DNA from: Gemella haemolysans
GTDB lineage: Bacteria; Bacillota; Bacilli; Staphylococcales; Gemellaceae
Direction: 5' to 3'
DNA length: 64,000 nt
Assembly: GCF_028308085.1 (NCBI RefSeq)
Contig: NZ_JAQMFS010000010.1
Coordinates: 33,684-97,683, forward strand
Below are positions 16,716 to 26,710 of this stretch, piece by piece. How positions within the stretch are numbered: the first letter of the stretch is position 1; each line of letters opens with the position of its first letter. The translations under genes and the position numbers were made by a program. The notes beneath the pieces are model-generated. The model did no database searches. It was not told the origin of the DNA and saw only the letters and a program-made list of their open reading frames with translations.

Positions 16716-17129
16716 TCAATATATTAAATCATTTAAATTTTTTAAATCTCTTTCATTTAAAGGTATTTCATCGTAGTCATCTTTTTGTAGCATTTCCTCA
16801 ACTCTATTAAACAAATCATCACAAACATCAGAACGAATCGTTGTTTTCAAACTATCACTGTACGATACATTAGAAGAAGTAAAAACTTTATCACAATCTA
16901 TTCTAGTCTTCTTATAAAACGGATTCCTAGATGAATCGGGATCCTCATCATGATAATTCGTTATTGGATTCTTTATTAACATATATGGTTTGAGAGTTTG
17001 ACATTTAATATATTCATATCTTGAATTAGCTTGATTTCTACATATGTACATATGTGGGCTAAAAGCCAATTTGCTAGAGATATTAGGAAACGGAACTTTC
17101 ATTCTTATGACATCTTTCTTTCTAATCAA
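16716..17129 (-). CDS. Candidate toxin, MazF/PemK-like, partner of a Panacea antitoxin
   Basis: The 137-residue protein begins MIRKKDVIRMKVPFPN and continues to a hydrophobic strand with PHMYIC, then IKCQTLKP and RIDCDKVF. This order resembles the small SH3-like barrel of MazF/PemK ribonuclease toxins (a GD-V-x-V-x-FPF opening, then a central strand), but the match is weak and the usual RP pair is missing. It starts with TTG at 17129, inside the end of the upstream gene (eight-base overlap), with GGGAG eight bases upstream, so translation is coupled. Gene order antitoxin then toxin, the overlap and the Panacea partner support a toxin role. The target is unknown. Confidence 0.55.
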   Translation of the reverse strand: MIRKKDVIRMKVPFPNISSKLAFSPHMYICRNQANSRYEYIKCQTLKPYMLIKNPITNYHDEDPDSSRNPFYKKTRIDCDKVFTSSNVSYSDSLKTTIRSDVCDDLFNRVEEMLQKDDYDEIPLNERDLKNLNDLIY

Positions 17130-17781
17130 TTATAAATCTCCCTTCTTCATCTAATTCTACAAATACAGGATTATAAATATCTTGATTTTTTGAAAGTTCA
17201 GATAAAATATCATGATAATTTTTAGGCAATTTCTCATAGTCTGAGTTGGAAAATACAAAGTTTTTTTCTCCCAAAGTTATGACAGTAGAATTTTCAACAA
17301 TTTCTGTTGGATACATTGAATCAAGAGTATTAATAAATCTAATATCCTCAGAAGTAAAATCAGATTCATTTAAGTCAACTTGATATGCTCCTTCCTCATT
17401 TATAAGTTTTTCCTTTGAACTCCATAAATTCATCTCATGCGTAAGATCAGATAATTCTTTCTCAGTTAATGTTCTAACAATAAAGGAACATTTCTCTGCT
17501 CTTTTTTCATTAATATTTTCACTATTTTTTTGATACGCTTCTTTTACAGCTTTATCAAAACTTATTCTTTCCTTCGTATAATCCCCCCATACATCACTGA
17601 AAACAGGTCCATTTTTATATCCTCTTAAACGCCTAAAATCAGGTTGTTCTTTTGCTACTTTAGTAAAAGACTCATAAAAAAACAAAAATTTTTGCAATTT
17701 TAAAGGCGTATTATATGATTCGCTATTGTGTTCTTTTAACCAACCGCTAAGTGTAAGTTTTCTTGAATTTGAATTAACCAT
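17122..17781 (-). CDS. Panacea-domain antitoxin (PanA, DUF4065)
   Basis: The 219-residue protein has the Panacea signature: TPLKLQKFLFFYESF (about 25-39), then GYKNGPVFSDVW (about 54-65). This matches the KLQKLxYF...GPV pattern of SocA/GepA-like proteins. Panacea domains are known as versatile antitoxins that neutralise many unrelated toxins. The C-terminal 60 residues are acidic and variable, as expected for a partner-specific region. The start is ATG 17781 after GAGAGGAGAAC. The downstream gene overlaps it by eight bases. The pair lies just beyond a broken insertion sequence. Domain assignment is fairly firm; antitoxin function is inferred from family and neighbourhood. Confidence 0.75.
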   Translation of the reverse strand: MVNSNSRKLTLSGWLKEHNSESYNTPLKLQKFLFFYESFTKVAKEQPDFRRLRGYKNGPVFSDVWGDYTKERISFDKAVKEAYQKNSENINEKRAEKCSFIVRTLTEKELSDLTHEMNLWSSKEKLINEEGAYQVDLNESDFTSEDIRFINTLDSMYPTEIVENSTVITLGEKNFVFSNSDYEKLPKNYHDILSELSKNQDIYNPVFVELDEEGRFIID

Positions 17782-18006
17782 ACTAGTTCTCCTCTCATAG
17801 ATAATATAACAAATGAAAATATCATAGTAATATTAATATTTTATAATCTCAATCAGATACCCTTTTTCTCTATCATTATACCACCATTCTTCACTTTTTA
17901 CTATCAAAAACTAGAATTCACGGTCAATTTAGCACGATTATTAAATACCCGAATAGCAAATAAAATCAATATTAAATACTAACTTAATTTAAAGATAAAT
18001 TTAAAA

Positions 18007-18240
18007 TCATCTCAGAGCATTCAAATTCTTAACAAAATGAAGTAATTCTTTTAATTTCTCTATCTCCTTCTTTTCTCTTAGATATAAATAACAATCAAAA
18101 CAGCCCTTCATTTCTTCATTATCTGCCAATTCTGTACAAAACTTATTAATCTGGAATACTTCTCCATTTGAAACATTGCTTTTTTTGGCTAGTTTACTTA
18201 TTTCTTTTTCTAAATTCATATATAATTCTTTCTCAGTCAT
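18007..18240 (-). CDS. Small hypothetical protein
   Basis: The 77-residue, charged and probably helical protein begins MTEKELYMNLEKEISKL and has a CFDCYL cysteine pair near residue 42. No family is recognised. The start is supported by AGAAGGAGAAGG before the ATG. It stands alone between the Panacea pair and the flippase gene, on the same strand as both. With no membrane segment or signal peptide, it is probably cytoplasmic. Confidence 0.55.
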   Translation of the reverse strand: MTEKELYMNLEKEISKLAKKSNVSNGEVFQINKFCTELADNEEMKGCFDCYLYLREKKEIEKLKELLHFVKNLNALR

Positions 18241-18585
18241 AATTCCTTCTCCTTCTAAAATCTTATATATACATTATACAATTATATTTTTATCTTTTCA
18301 ATTTAAAACAATTCGTATATTTTTAATATATCCATATAAAATTTTTATTAACACCAATTTTTAAAATATTCCTCATAGAAAATTAACAATTAAAACTACC
18401 CCCTTAATTTCATAAGTAAACCAATTAAATTTCAAAAAATTTAACTTAGTGATTAAAAATATAAAACTCTAAATAACCAATAAATAACATTCATTTTCCT
18501 AGCACTTATAATCCTGCAATACTCATTTAACTTCACGTATTGGTTTTCCATAAAAAATATATAATTATCTTTTTAACTTAAGCTG
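18241..18585. other. Spacer without recognised features
   Basis: About 345 AT-rich bases lie between the flippase stop and the small gene. I see no gene, hairpin with a T-run or repeat here. Confidence 0.4.
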
Positions 18586-19995
18586 TTACCTAAGCATCCC
18601 CTTTATCTCTTTGACGTTAACAGTTTTCAGTAAGAATAACATACCTAAGTAACTAATTCCACCAACTGCAAGGTAAATCACAAGACCTACAATTCCAGCA
18701 AATCCTAACGTCATTTTACAAAACATTACAGCTCCGAACATTACAAGGGATGACAATATGATTTTTGCTAAATCTTTGTTGAACAATAAGTTCTTGTTAA
18801 TAATATTACGGCTATAATACCATTGGATGGCAAATACTAAAATTTCAACAACTACAGATGTTATACTCGCTCCGATATATCCGAAAAATGGAATAACAGC
18901 AATGTTAATAGCCACACTGACAAAGGCAGGAATCGTTGTCGATAGCATAAACTCCTTGTTTTTATTTCTTACTACTAGTACTTGATATCCAAGGATATTC
19001 GTCCAACCTACAAACATAATGTTGAACACAATAATATATAATACATACTTAACATCTTGAAAGTTTTGTCCTAAGAATAATTTAACAAACACTTCATTTA
19101 CCGCAATTAGACCAAAAATCATAGGGAAGATTATAAGGTTATACAAAATGAATGAGAATTTCACCATATTTTTCGCTTCCCTATCTTTTCTTTCAGAAAG
19201 AAGATTCGCAACCCTCGGCAACATAACAACTCCTAGTGAACTAACAACCTTAAGTAATATACTAATTAATTTTTGACCTTGTTCGTAAATTCCAACATCC
19301 GAGTACGATCCTAAAAGTCCTAATAACGTTCTATCTAAAACAACATAAAGTGATATCGCTACTTGTGGTAAAAATAACAATACAATAGGATGTAGATTTT
19401 TCTTAATAGCATTCGCATTAAATGAAGGACGTTTTATGAATTTCTTCGCCGGCACCCACATTACAAATTGTCCTAAGAAATCAAAGATAACAATTAAAAA
19501 TACATAAAGATATAAGTCATCACTACTTTTAACAAAGGTAAAAATACTGATTACTCCAATAAGCCTAATAACTACGTTTCTTATTGTTATTTTCTTGAAA
19601 TCTTCTTTACCTGAGAATAGCCACGAGATGTCAATCATATTTGCAAATAGAGTAATCCCCACTATTAATGGTAGTATACCTCCCATCTGTGGGATACTAA
19701 ATATCGATATTACATAAACAGAAATTGCTAATATACTCGCGATAAGTTGAATCGCATATATATTCCAAAATGCGCTACTTACATCACTTGCAGCCGCTAT
19801 TTGCTTCGTACCATAAACACCAATACCTAACATCGCAAATAACGAGAAATAACTCACTATAGAATTATAAAATACATAATTCCCTAAAGCTTCACTAGTG
19901 AAAATTCTCGTAACATACGGAACCGTTACTATCGGTAATATTATCGTTAATATTTGATACGAAAGATTATATAAATAATTTTTTATTACTTTCAT
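18586..19995 (-). CDS. wzx: Polysaccharide repeat-unit flippase (Wzx)
   Basis: The 469-residue protein has about 12-14 hydrophobic segments over its whole length and the N-terminal look of the polysaccharide-specific branch of the MOP flippases (YLYNLSYQILTIILPIVTVPYVTRIF). Wzx moves undecaprenyl-linked repeat units from the inner to the outer face of the membrane for polymerisation by Wzy. The size is normal. It is the last gene in the direction of the polysaccharide operon but is separated from it by the oppositely oriented surface-protein gene at 20334-23246, so it probably has its own promoter. Family assignment is firm; the exact substrate is inferred from the locus. Confidence 0.9.
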   Translation of the reverse strand: MKVIKNYLYNLSYQILTIILPIVTVPYVTRIFTSEALGNYVFYNSIVSYFSLFAMLGIGVYGTKQIAAASDVSSAFWNIYAIQLIASILAISVYVISIFSIPQMGGILPLIVGITLFANMIDISWLFSGKEDFKKITIRNVVIRLIGVISIFTFVKSSDDLYLYVFLIVIFDFLGQFVMWVPAKKFIKRPSFNANAIKKNLHPIVLLFLPQVAISLYVVLDRTLLGLLGSYSDVGIYEQGQKLISILLKVVSSLGVVMLPRVANLLSERKDREAKNMVKFSFILYNLIIFPMIFGLIAVNEVFVKLFLGQNFQDVKYVLYIIVFNIMFVGWTNILGYQVLVVRNKNKEFMLSTTIPAFVSVAINIAVIPFFGYIGASITSVVVEILVFAIQWYYSRNIINKNLLFNKDLAKIILSSLVMFGAVMFCKMTLGFAGIVGLVIYLAVGGISYLGMLFLLKTVNVKEIKGMLR

Positions 19996-20248
19996 TATAT
20001 TTCCTCATCACATATGAAAAACCCCTAAAAATAGGAGATTTCTAAATTTTTATTACTAGTATAAGTATACGGAATTTATCTCCATATTTCAACTATTTCT
20101 AAAATAAATTAATAGAAAAATATATCACCATTTCAAATATATTTCATTATAAAATTTTATTAATAAATATTTACTCCAAAACCTTGTATTTTAATAATAA
20201 CTATTAATTTAAGAAACTATTAAAAATAACGTAAATAATTTGAGTTAG

Positions 20249-20277
20249 TTTGATAATTATGATAGAACAAATTATAT
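20249..20277 (+). promoter_or_regulatory. Putative promoter of the SEC10/PgrA-like gene
   Basis: TTGATA (20249-20254) and TTATAT (20272-20277) are 17 bases apart, about 57 bases before the ATG. The ribosome site AAAGGAGA lies 13 bases from the ATG, longer than usual. Confidence 0.45.
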
Positions 20278-20333
20278 TTATGTACTTATAAATAACTAAA
20301 AAATAGAAATATAAAGGAGAACTTAGTAATATT

Positions 20334-23246
20334 ATGAAGAAACAAACGTTTTCATTAAGAAGAAGCAAACTTGGGACAGTTTCTGCATTAGTAGGACTTA
20401 GTATCGTTGGAGCTGTTGCTTACACTGACGGTAGTGCATTAGCTGCTGATACTACTCCAACTTCTACTAATGCTACTGAAAGTAAAACTACAGTAACTAA
20501 AGAACAATTACAAGACGCCGAAAAGAAAGTATTAGACACTAAAGCTGCTATCGAGGAAAAAGAAAAAAAACGCCCTGAATTAGCTTTAATCGCTAAAAAA
20601 GCTAATAGTGAAGAAAAATATGCAGCTGAGAAACTAAGCGAAGCTACACCTGCTGCTATTCAAAAAGCTAAAGACGATGCAGCTAAAGCTGCGGAAGATG
20701 TTAAAGCTGCGGAAGATGATCTAAAAGCTAAAAAAACTGATCAAGAAACTCTTACTAAAGATGTAGCAACAAAACAAGCTAATGCTGATAAAGCAAATAC
20801 TGCTGTTGATACTGCCACTAAAAAAGTACAAGACTTAGAAAATGGTACTCCATCTCTAACTGCAGCTGAAAAAGCTAAAGCTGACGCTGAAAAAGCTAAA
20901 ACTGATGCTGAAAAAGCTAAAACTGACGCTGAAAAAGCTAAAGCTAACGCTGAAAAAGCTGATGCTGATGCAGCTAAAAAGGTAACTACTTTAAATAATG
21001 AGTTAACTACTAAAAAACAAGCTTTAGCAGAAAAAGAAAAATCACTTAAAGATCTTGGAGACGCTCCTCAAGGATACGATTTCTCTGATGTTAAATTTAA
21101 TTTAGGTGCTGACTTTGCAGCTGCATTAAATGAACGTGCTAAATTGATGGGTGAAAATGATCCAAACAACACTGGTGATGGACGTGCCAACGAACTTAAC
21201 ACAAGAAACCAAGCTGAAGTAACTGCTAATGCTGAAAAATTAAAACAATTAGCAAAAACTAATATGGCTAAAAATACATACACTAATACAACTGACACAC
21301 GTGAAGTTGATATTTGGAACTTAACAGCTGATCAAAAGAGAGAGATTAACTTATTCGGTCTTCACATCGTTAACCAAATCCGTGAACAACTAGGAAACCC
21401 TAAAGTTAAGACAACTGTAGGTATGGAAAAATTTGCAAATGAAGCTGCAACTAACCGTAACAACGCTAAATTCCAAGGAACTACTAATCCAAATGATCCT
21501 ACAGAGAATTCTAAATATAAAAAAGTTCTTAAAGGTAGTAGCTTCAATTATGCTAACTATGACTACGATGGAATAAACGCTGCTGCTAGAGCAAATGGTT
21601 TATCATATAAAACTGATAACAATCAAAACCAAGCAGATATTATGCAAGTTACTAAAAACCCTCGGGATGGTAAGTTTATTGAAGAAAAGAGCTATCCTTC
21701 ACTACAAGAAGCTGCTAATCCAAAATTTACAATGACGATGGGACAACTAAAAGAGTATATTTTTGAAGCATACAAACAAAAAATGTTTACTAACGATGAA
21801 GATTTTCGTGGAAGTAATTATCACCGTAAATGGGAAAATGCTCTATCAATCGGTGGAAGTATCGCTTTCCGTAAAGATGGAGAAGGAAACAAGCTAGGGC
21901 GTAAAGCTTCTGAATATAATGCAACAAGTGTTACTGCTACCGTGAGTGTTAATCCAAAACAATTTGGAACTGAATATTACTCTAATCTAGAGATTTTTGT
22001 TCACAACTTCCAAACAGCGGGTGAAAATACAGCTCCTGGTCAAGATACAAACAGTATAGTTCTTGATCCAGCTAAATTTAATGCGACTGAAATCAAAAAT
22101 GATCCAACAGCTGCAAAAGAATATAGTGCTAAAAAACAAGCTGCCGAAAAAGCAGTTAAAGACGCACAAACTGAGGTTACTACAGCTCAAAACAACTTAG
22201 ATGCTGCTAAGCAATATAAAAATCAATTACCAGTCGCTGAAAAAGCTCTTCAAGATGCAACTAGCAAACTTACAGCTGCTGAAAAAGCTCTTCAAGATGC
22301 TGAAACTAACTTAGACAACTTACGCAAAGGTATTAGTAATAAATCCGATGAAATTAATAATGCTAAAACTGCTCTAGAAACAGCTAAACAAGAAGCTGAA
22401 AAAGCTAAAACTGCTCTTGCTGAAGCTAAGGCTAAATTAGCTAAGGCAGATGAAGACGTTAAAAAAGCTGCTCCTTCAGTCATCTTTAAATTAGCTGCTA
22501 AAAATGAAGCAGAAGAATTAGTACGTTCTCTTGAAAATGCTAAAGAAAATTATGCTAAAGCTAAAGCTGATAAAGAGACTGCAGATGCTAAATTAAAAGA
22601 ATTAGATTCATGCTTAGCTGATAAACACACTGAACTTGCTAAATTAGAAGAAGAATACAAAAACCTTCTAAAACAATACATAGGTAATTTAACTCAGCCT
22701 GGAAATCCAGAATTAACATTCACTGAAGAAGTTAAAGAAGAAGAAATCAAATTCAACGTTGTAGAAGAATTAGATTCATCTCTTAAAGAAGGAGAGCGTG
22801 TTGTTAAAACTAAAGGTGTTACAGGTCGTAAATCTGTTAAAACTATCACATTTAAATCAGGAAATACTGTAGTTGATACAGCTAGAGAAGAAACTATTCT
22901 TACTCCTGCAGTTGATGAGGTTGTGGCAGTAGGACCAAAAGTTCCTGAACAAACACAACCAGGTAACCCTGGCACTCCCGGAGTTTCTGGTAACCCTGGC
23001 ACTCTTGAAGTTCCTGGAAAACAAGAAACACCTGGTGCTTCTGAAGAGCCAAAACCAAAACCTGGAAATCCTGGTTCTCAAAAAACTCCAAGTACTACTG
23101 AACAACCTAAAGCTCCTGTTCAATCTCAAGTTAATGCTAAACTAAAAGCATTACCTAACACTGGACAAAGCGAAAATGGAGTTGCTTCAGTTGCAGCACT
23201 TGCTGCTTTAGCTATTGCTGCTAGATTAAGAAAAGCAAAAAACTAA
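20334..23246 (+). CDS. SEC10/PgrA-like LPNTG-anchored surface protein with G5 domain
   Basis: The 970-residue protein has a YSIRK/GxxS-type signal peptide variant (FSLRRSKLGTVS, cleavage near ALAADT). Residues 50-240 are Ala/Lys/Glu-rich coiled coil. The central part (about 250-590) contains the conserved SEC10/PgrA region (REINLFGLHIVNQIREQLGNPK). A second coiled coil (about 600-780) and a G5-like domain (about 795-865) follow. Then comes a Pro/Gly-rich wall-spanning segment, LPNTG, a hydrophobic helix and a basic tail. Sortase A should link it to peptidoglycan. Family members in enterococci act in surface exclusion or adhesion, but the role here is unknown. It lies on the opposite strand between wzx and the rest of the polysaccharide locus. 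Confidence 0.88.
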   Translation: MKKQTFSLRRSKLGTVSALVGLSIVGAVAYTDGSALAADTTPTSTNATESKTTVTKEQLQDAEKKVLDTKAAIEEKEKKRPELALIAKKANSEEKYAAEKLSEATPAAIQKAKDDAAKAAEDVKAAEDDLKAKKTDQETLTKDVATKQANADKANTAVDTATKKVQDLENGTPSLTAAEKAKADAEKAKTDAEKAKTDAEKAKANAEKADADAAKKVTTLNNELTTKKQALAEKEKSLKDLGDAPQGYDFSDVKFNLGADFAAALNERAKLMGENDPNNTGDGRANELNTRNQAEVTANAEKLKQLAKTNMAKNTYTNTTDTREVDIWNLTADQKREINLFGLHIVNQIREQLGNPKVKTTVGMEKFANEAATNRNNAKFQGTTNPNDPTENSKYKKVLKGSSFNYANYDYDGINAAARANGLSYKTDNNQNQADIMQVTKNPRDGKFIEEKSYPSLQEAANPKFTMTMGQLKEYIFEAYKQKMFTNDEDFRGSNYHRKWENALSIGGSIAFRKDGEGNKLGRKASEYNATSVTATVSVNPKQFGTEYYSNLEIFVHNFQTAGENTAPGQDTNSIVLDPAKFNATEIKNDPTAAKEYSAKKQAAEKAVKDAQTEVTTAQNNLDAAKQYKNQLPVAEKALQDATSKLTAAEKALQDAETNLDNLRKGISNKSDEINNAKTALETAKQEAEKAKTALAEAKAKLAKADEDVKKAAPSVIFKLAAKNEAEELVRSLENAKENYAKAKADKETADAKLKELDSCLADKHTELAKLEEEYKNLLKQYIGNLTQPGNPELTFTEEVKEEEIKFNVVEELDSSLKEGERVVKTKGVTGRKSVKTITFKSGNTVVDTAREETILTPAVDEVVAVGPKVPEQTQPGNPGTPGVSGNPGTLEVPGKQETPGASEEPKPKPGNPGSQKTPSTTEQPKAPVQSQVNAKLKALPNTGQSENGVASVAALAALAIAARLRKAKN

Positions 23247-23260
23247 TTAACTAAAATGAT

Positions 23261-23297
23261 AAATAGAGGTGAAGGCACGCTTCAACCTCTATTTTCA
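23261..23297. terminator. Terminator after the SEC10/PgrA-like gene
   Basis: AAATAGAGGT-GAAG pairs with CTTC-A-ACCTCTATTT around GCACG and continues TTTCAT. It can serve both the surface-protein gene and the converging polysaccharide operon. Confidence 0.85.
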
Positions 23298-23359
23298 TAT
23301 CTAAAAAATAGGATTCAAAGTATTCATTAGAACACCTTGAATCTTATTTTTAATTTATC

Positions 23360-24469
23360 TTATTTATCTAATAAAATATTCTCTATTTTCTTAGTTTCAG
23401 AAACTAAATCAAATCCTTTTTCTATTAAATTATTCTTAACTATATTTGTATCAATTCTTTTTTCTTGGTGTAGTTCTAATATTTTTTCAGCCCATTTAAT
23501 TGGAGAATCATTTAATGAAAGATAGTAATAATTCGAATTTACTATAACCTCAGGCGGAATGACATCCGAAGCAAGTATAGGAATACCATTTGCTTGAGCT
23601 TCCAATAGAGCTACTCCCAGACCTTCAAATCTTGATGGGAATATGAAGAAGTCAAACATACTACACAAGTCCTCAACATCACTTCTCATTCCTAGAAATT
23701 CTACTTTATCTCTTATCCCTAGTTCTGTTGCTTGTAATTCTAAACTACTCGTATCTCCCCCACCAACTAGAAATAGCCTTGTTTTATCTTTTCTTTTAGT
23801 AAATTCAGAAAATACATCTATAATAAATTCTTGATTTTTTTGGTAATCTATCCTTGCAACATTACCTATAATAAACTCTTCATCTGTTATATTAAACTCT
23901 TTTCTAAGTTTAATTCTCTTTTCTTCGTTAAAAATAAATTTATCAATGTCAATCGCATTAGGAATCCACTTAACTTTATCATGAATTTTCTTCGGAAACA
24001 TCCATTCAGTAGCTTGTTTGCTACACGACCAGAAATCAGTAGCATAGTGATGAACAAATTGCTTTGTAACATCATGAACTAAATTAGAAAATTGCTTAGC
24101 TGTAGTTTTAGCGTTATGTGAATGTAAAATTATTTTTTTCACGCCATATTTTTTTGCCATTTTCATATTCCCTAAATTAACAATCATTAAGGCATTAATC
24201 CAAACTGCATCATAATTACCTTCTTTAAATACTTTTTCCAGAGCTTTTTTATAGCGTACAGGTTGTTCCCTTCTTCTTGGCACTCTATGGTATTGAATTG
24301 GGCTTTTAGATAATCTATCAAAATCTTCTTTAAACCCTATCTCACCCTCACGAGTACATACGAAATCTAAGTGGAACTTGTCTTTATCCATGTATGTAAA
24401 GAAATTTTTTATGACACTTTCCATACCACCTCTATTATTTGTCATCCCAAAAACTAATATTTTATACAT
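23360..24469 (-). CDS. Glycosyltransferase family 4 protein
   Basis: The 369-residue GT-B enzyme opens KILVFGMTNNRGGMESVI, the N-terminal nucleotide-sugar fold of GT4. It has the C-terminal donor-site block FIFPSRFEGLGVALLEAQANGIP (about 270-292), with the EGLGxxLLEA signature. It should transfer one sugar onto the lipid-linked repeat unit at the inner face of the membrane. Donor and acceptor cannot be told from sequence. It is the last gene of the continuous minus-strand operon, 33 bases after the acyltransferase gene, and its stop lies about 60 bases from the converging terminator. Confidence 0.9.
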   Translation of the reverse strand: MYKILVFGMTNNRGGMESVIKNFFTYMDKDKFHLDFVCTREGEIGFKEDFDRLSKSPIQYHRVPRRREQPVRYKKALEKVFKEGNYDAVWINALMIVNLGNMKMAKKYGVKKIILHSHNAKTTAKQFSNLVHDVTKQFVHHYATDFWSCSKQATEWMFPKKIHDKVKWIPNAIDIDKFIFNEEKRIKLRKEFNITDEEFIIGNVARIDYQKNQEFIIDVFSEFTKRKDKTRLFLVGGGDTSSLELQATELGIRDKVEFLGMRSDVEDLCSMFDFFIFPSRFEGLGVALLEAQANGIPILASDVIPPEVIVNSNYYYLSLNDSPIKWAEKILELHQEKRIDTNIVKNNLIEKGFDLVSETKKIENILLDK

Positions 24470-24502
24470 AATTAAATCCTCTCATTCTTAGTTTAGATAT
24501 TA

Positions 24503-25531
24503 CTATCTAAAGTTAATGTATTTTTGTGGCATCAATACAATATTGATATACGGAATTTTTTTAAGGATATTAGTAGCTACTATCGATAAAAACCAACCTA
24601 GTACTAATCCACAGATTATATGTATATATACTGATGTGATTCCTGCTTTTAACATAATTATTCTTAACATACTACAAATCGGAGCATGTAATATGTATAT
24701 TCCTAAACTATCCTTACCATATTTAGAAAAATAGTTAAAGAACCTTGGAAATACCTTCTCTAATCTAGGATATATTACAAATGCTACTCCTACACTTACT
24801 ATAAATGCAATAGCCCATAACTGTGGTGTATCATATGTTACATACATTTTCTTCACATTTGGTCTGTAATAAATCGACCAACATAACATATAAATTATAT
24901 CGAAGATTACAGCTCCACCAACCACTAACTTGATACTTAATTTACTTAAATCTACTGAACGTAGTATTGCCCCTAACATGAAGAACATTCCCCATACTAG
25001 TGTTTTTTGAACTATGTAGATATCGAAATTCATTAATAGAGAAATTACAAAACTTACTCCACTAATTATAAATAATATCTCTTTTCTTTTTATATAGACA
25101 GACAATAATCCATATATCATTGATATAATCCATAAAGTATATAAATACCACGATACTCCAAGTGGAGTCTTATATATATCAATTAAATTATGTATTGTCG
25201 TTGGAACTCTTACTGATGATCCAGCTGCTTTTTGCAGAATAAAATGAATTATAGAGTAGAATATATAAGGCAAACCTAATATTACAGTTCTCTTTAATGC
25301 ATACTTCTTAAAAATTTTTAAGTCTTCTACAGGTTTGAAGAAAAAACCTGATAAAGCAAAAAATACCGGTATATGGAAAATATAAACCTGAGATGTTATT
25401 GTTATTAACATCTTATCATAGCTTGGAAATTTCCCAGATTCATATAACCCTAAAAATACATGACCTAATAGAACTAAAAAGATTGTAAATCCTTTCCCAA
25501 AATCTATCCAGTTTATTCTATTTTTAGTCAT
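24503..25531 (-). CDS. Acyltransferase-3 family membrane protein
   Basis: The 342-residue protein has about ten membrane segments and starts RINWIDFGKGFTIFLVLLGHVFLG; the His in the first helix is the conserved catalytic residue of the acyltransferase-3 family. HIPVFFALSGFFF near residue 52 is the second family motif. Such proteins O-acetylate capsule or wall sugars. It overlaps glf by eight bases, so it is probably translated with it, and acetylation of the repeat unit is the likely role. Confidence 0.88.
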   Translation of the reverse strand: MTKNRINWIDFGKGFTIFLVLLGHVFLGLYESGKFPSYDKMLITITSQVYIFHIPVFFALSGFFFKPVEDLKIFKKYALKRTVILGLPYIFYSIIHFILQKAAGSSVRVPTTIHNLIDIYKTPLGVSWYLYTLWIISMIYGLLSVYIKRKEILFIISGVSFVISLLMNFDIYIVQKTLVWGMFFMLGAILRSVDLSKLSIKLVVGGAVIFDIIYMLCWSIYYRPNVKKMYVTYDTPQLWAIAFIVSVGVAFVIYPRLEKVFPRFFNYFSKYGKDSLGIYILHAPICSMLRIIMLKAGITSVYIHIICGLVLGWFLSIVATNILKKIPYINIVLMPQKYINFR

Positions 25532-26627
25532 TATTACCTAATTCCTCTCTTACTACATTAAGAGCTCTTTCTATTACTACGTGCATATCATAATATTTAT
25601 AGTCCGCAAGACGTCCGCAGAAGATAACATCTTTACCTTTTGCTTCTTCTAAATACTTTTGATACATTTCATTGTTTTTAGCGTCATTAATTGGGTAGTA
25701 TGGTTCATCTCCACGTTTCCAATCTACTGAGTATTCACGTGTAATAACTGTTTTTTCTTGAGTTCCTTTTTCGAAGTGTTTGTGCTCGATAATACGAGTG
25801 TAAGGAACTTCGCGTTCTGTGTAGTTCACTACAGCATTACCTTGGTAATTCTCTTCATCTAATACTTCATGCTCAAAACGAAGACTTCTGTATTCTAATT
25901 CTCCATGTTTATAATCAAAGTATTGATCGATCATTCCTGTAAATACAACTTTTTTCGCACTTGCTTCTAACTCTTCACGGTTCTCAAAGAAGTCTACATT
26001 TAGTTCTACTTCAATACCTTTTAACATGTTTTCAATAATAACATTATATCCACCGATTGGAATACCTTGGTATCTATCATTAAAGTAGTTGTTATCGAAT
26101 GTGAAACGTACTGGAAGACGTTTAATAATAAATGGTGGTAGTTCAGTTGCACTACGTCCCCATTGTTTTTCTGTATAACCTTTAATTAAAGTTTCGTATA
26201 CGTCAGTACCAATAAGTTTGATAGCTTGTTCTTCTAAGTTTTTAGGCTCACTATCTTGCAGATGAGCTGTTTGTTCAGCGATTTTTGCTTTTACTTCTGC
26301 AGGAGTCTTAGTTCCCCATAATCCATAGAAAGTATTCATGTTGAAAGGTAGATTGTATAATTTACCTTTGTAGTTTGCTACCGGTGAGTTAATATAGTTG
26401 TTAAACTCAGCAAACTGATTCACATAATCCCAAACTTCTTTGTTAGAAGTATGGAAGATATGTGCACCATATTTGTGAACGTTTATTCCTTCAACGTTCT
26501 CACAATAAATGTTCCCACCAATGTGGTCACGTTTATCAATTACCTTTACTTTTTTTCCTTGTTTTGTTGCTTCATGAGCAAAGATTGCACCTGACAATCC
26601 AGCTCCTACTATTAAATAATCGTACAT
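25524..26627 (-). CDS. glf: UDP-galactopyranose mutase
   Basis: The 367-residue flavoenzyme interconverts UDP-galactopyranose and UDP-galactofuranose. The FAD site VGAGLSGAIFA (residues 7-17), the DKRDHIGGN motif (about 31-39) and KYGAHIFHT (about 53-61) match the family closely, as do YTEKQWG (about 151-157) and the conserved arginine regions. Length and start (AGGAGGAAC before the ATG) are normal. Its presence means the polymer very probably contains galactofuranose. It lies between the polymerase and the acyltransferase genes. Confidence 0.97.
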   Translation of the reverse strand: MYDYLIVGAGLSGAIFAHEATKQGKKVKVIDKRDHIGGNIYCENVEGINVHKYGAHIFHTSNKEVWDYVNQFAEFNNYINSPVANYKGKLYNLPFNMNTFYGLWGTKTPAEVKAKIAEQTAHLQDSEPKNLEEQAIKLIGTDVYETLIKGYTEKQWGRSATELPPFIIKRLPVRFTFDNNYFNDRYQGIPIGGYNVIIENMLKGIEVELNVDFFENREELEASAKKVVFTGMIDQYFDYKHGELEYRSLRFEHEVLDEENYQGNAVVNYTEREVPYTRIIEHKHFEKGTQEKTVITREYSVDWKRGDEPYYPINDAKNNEMYQKYLEEAKGKDVIFCGRLADYKYYDMHVVIERALNVVREELGNND

Positions 26628-26710
26628 TTGTTCCTCCTATAAATGACTATATAACTTATCATATTTTTATTTTTCAACTTTAAATTAAACTTATATTTTA
26701 ATATTTTTTA

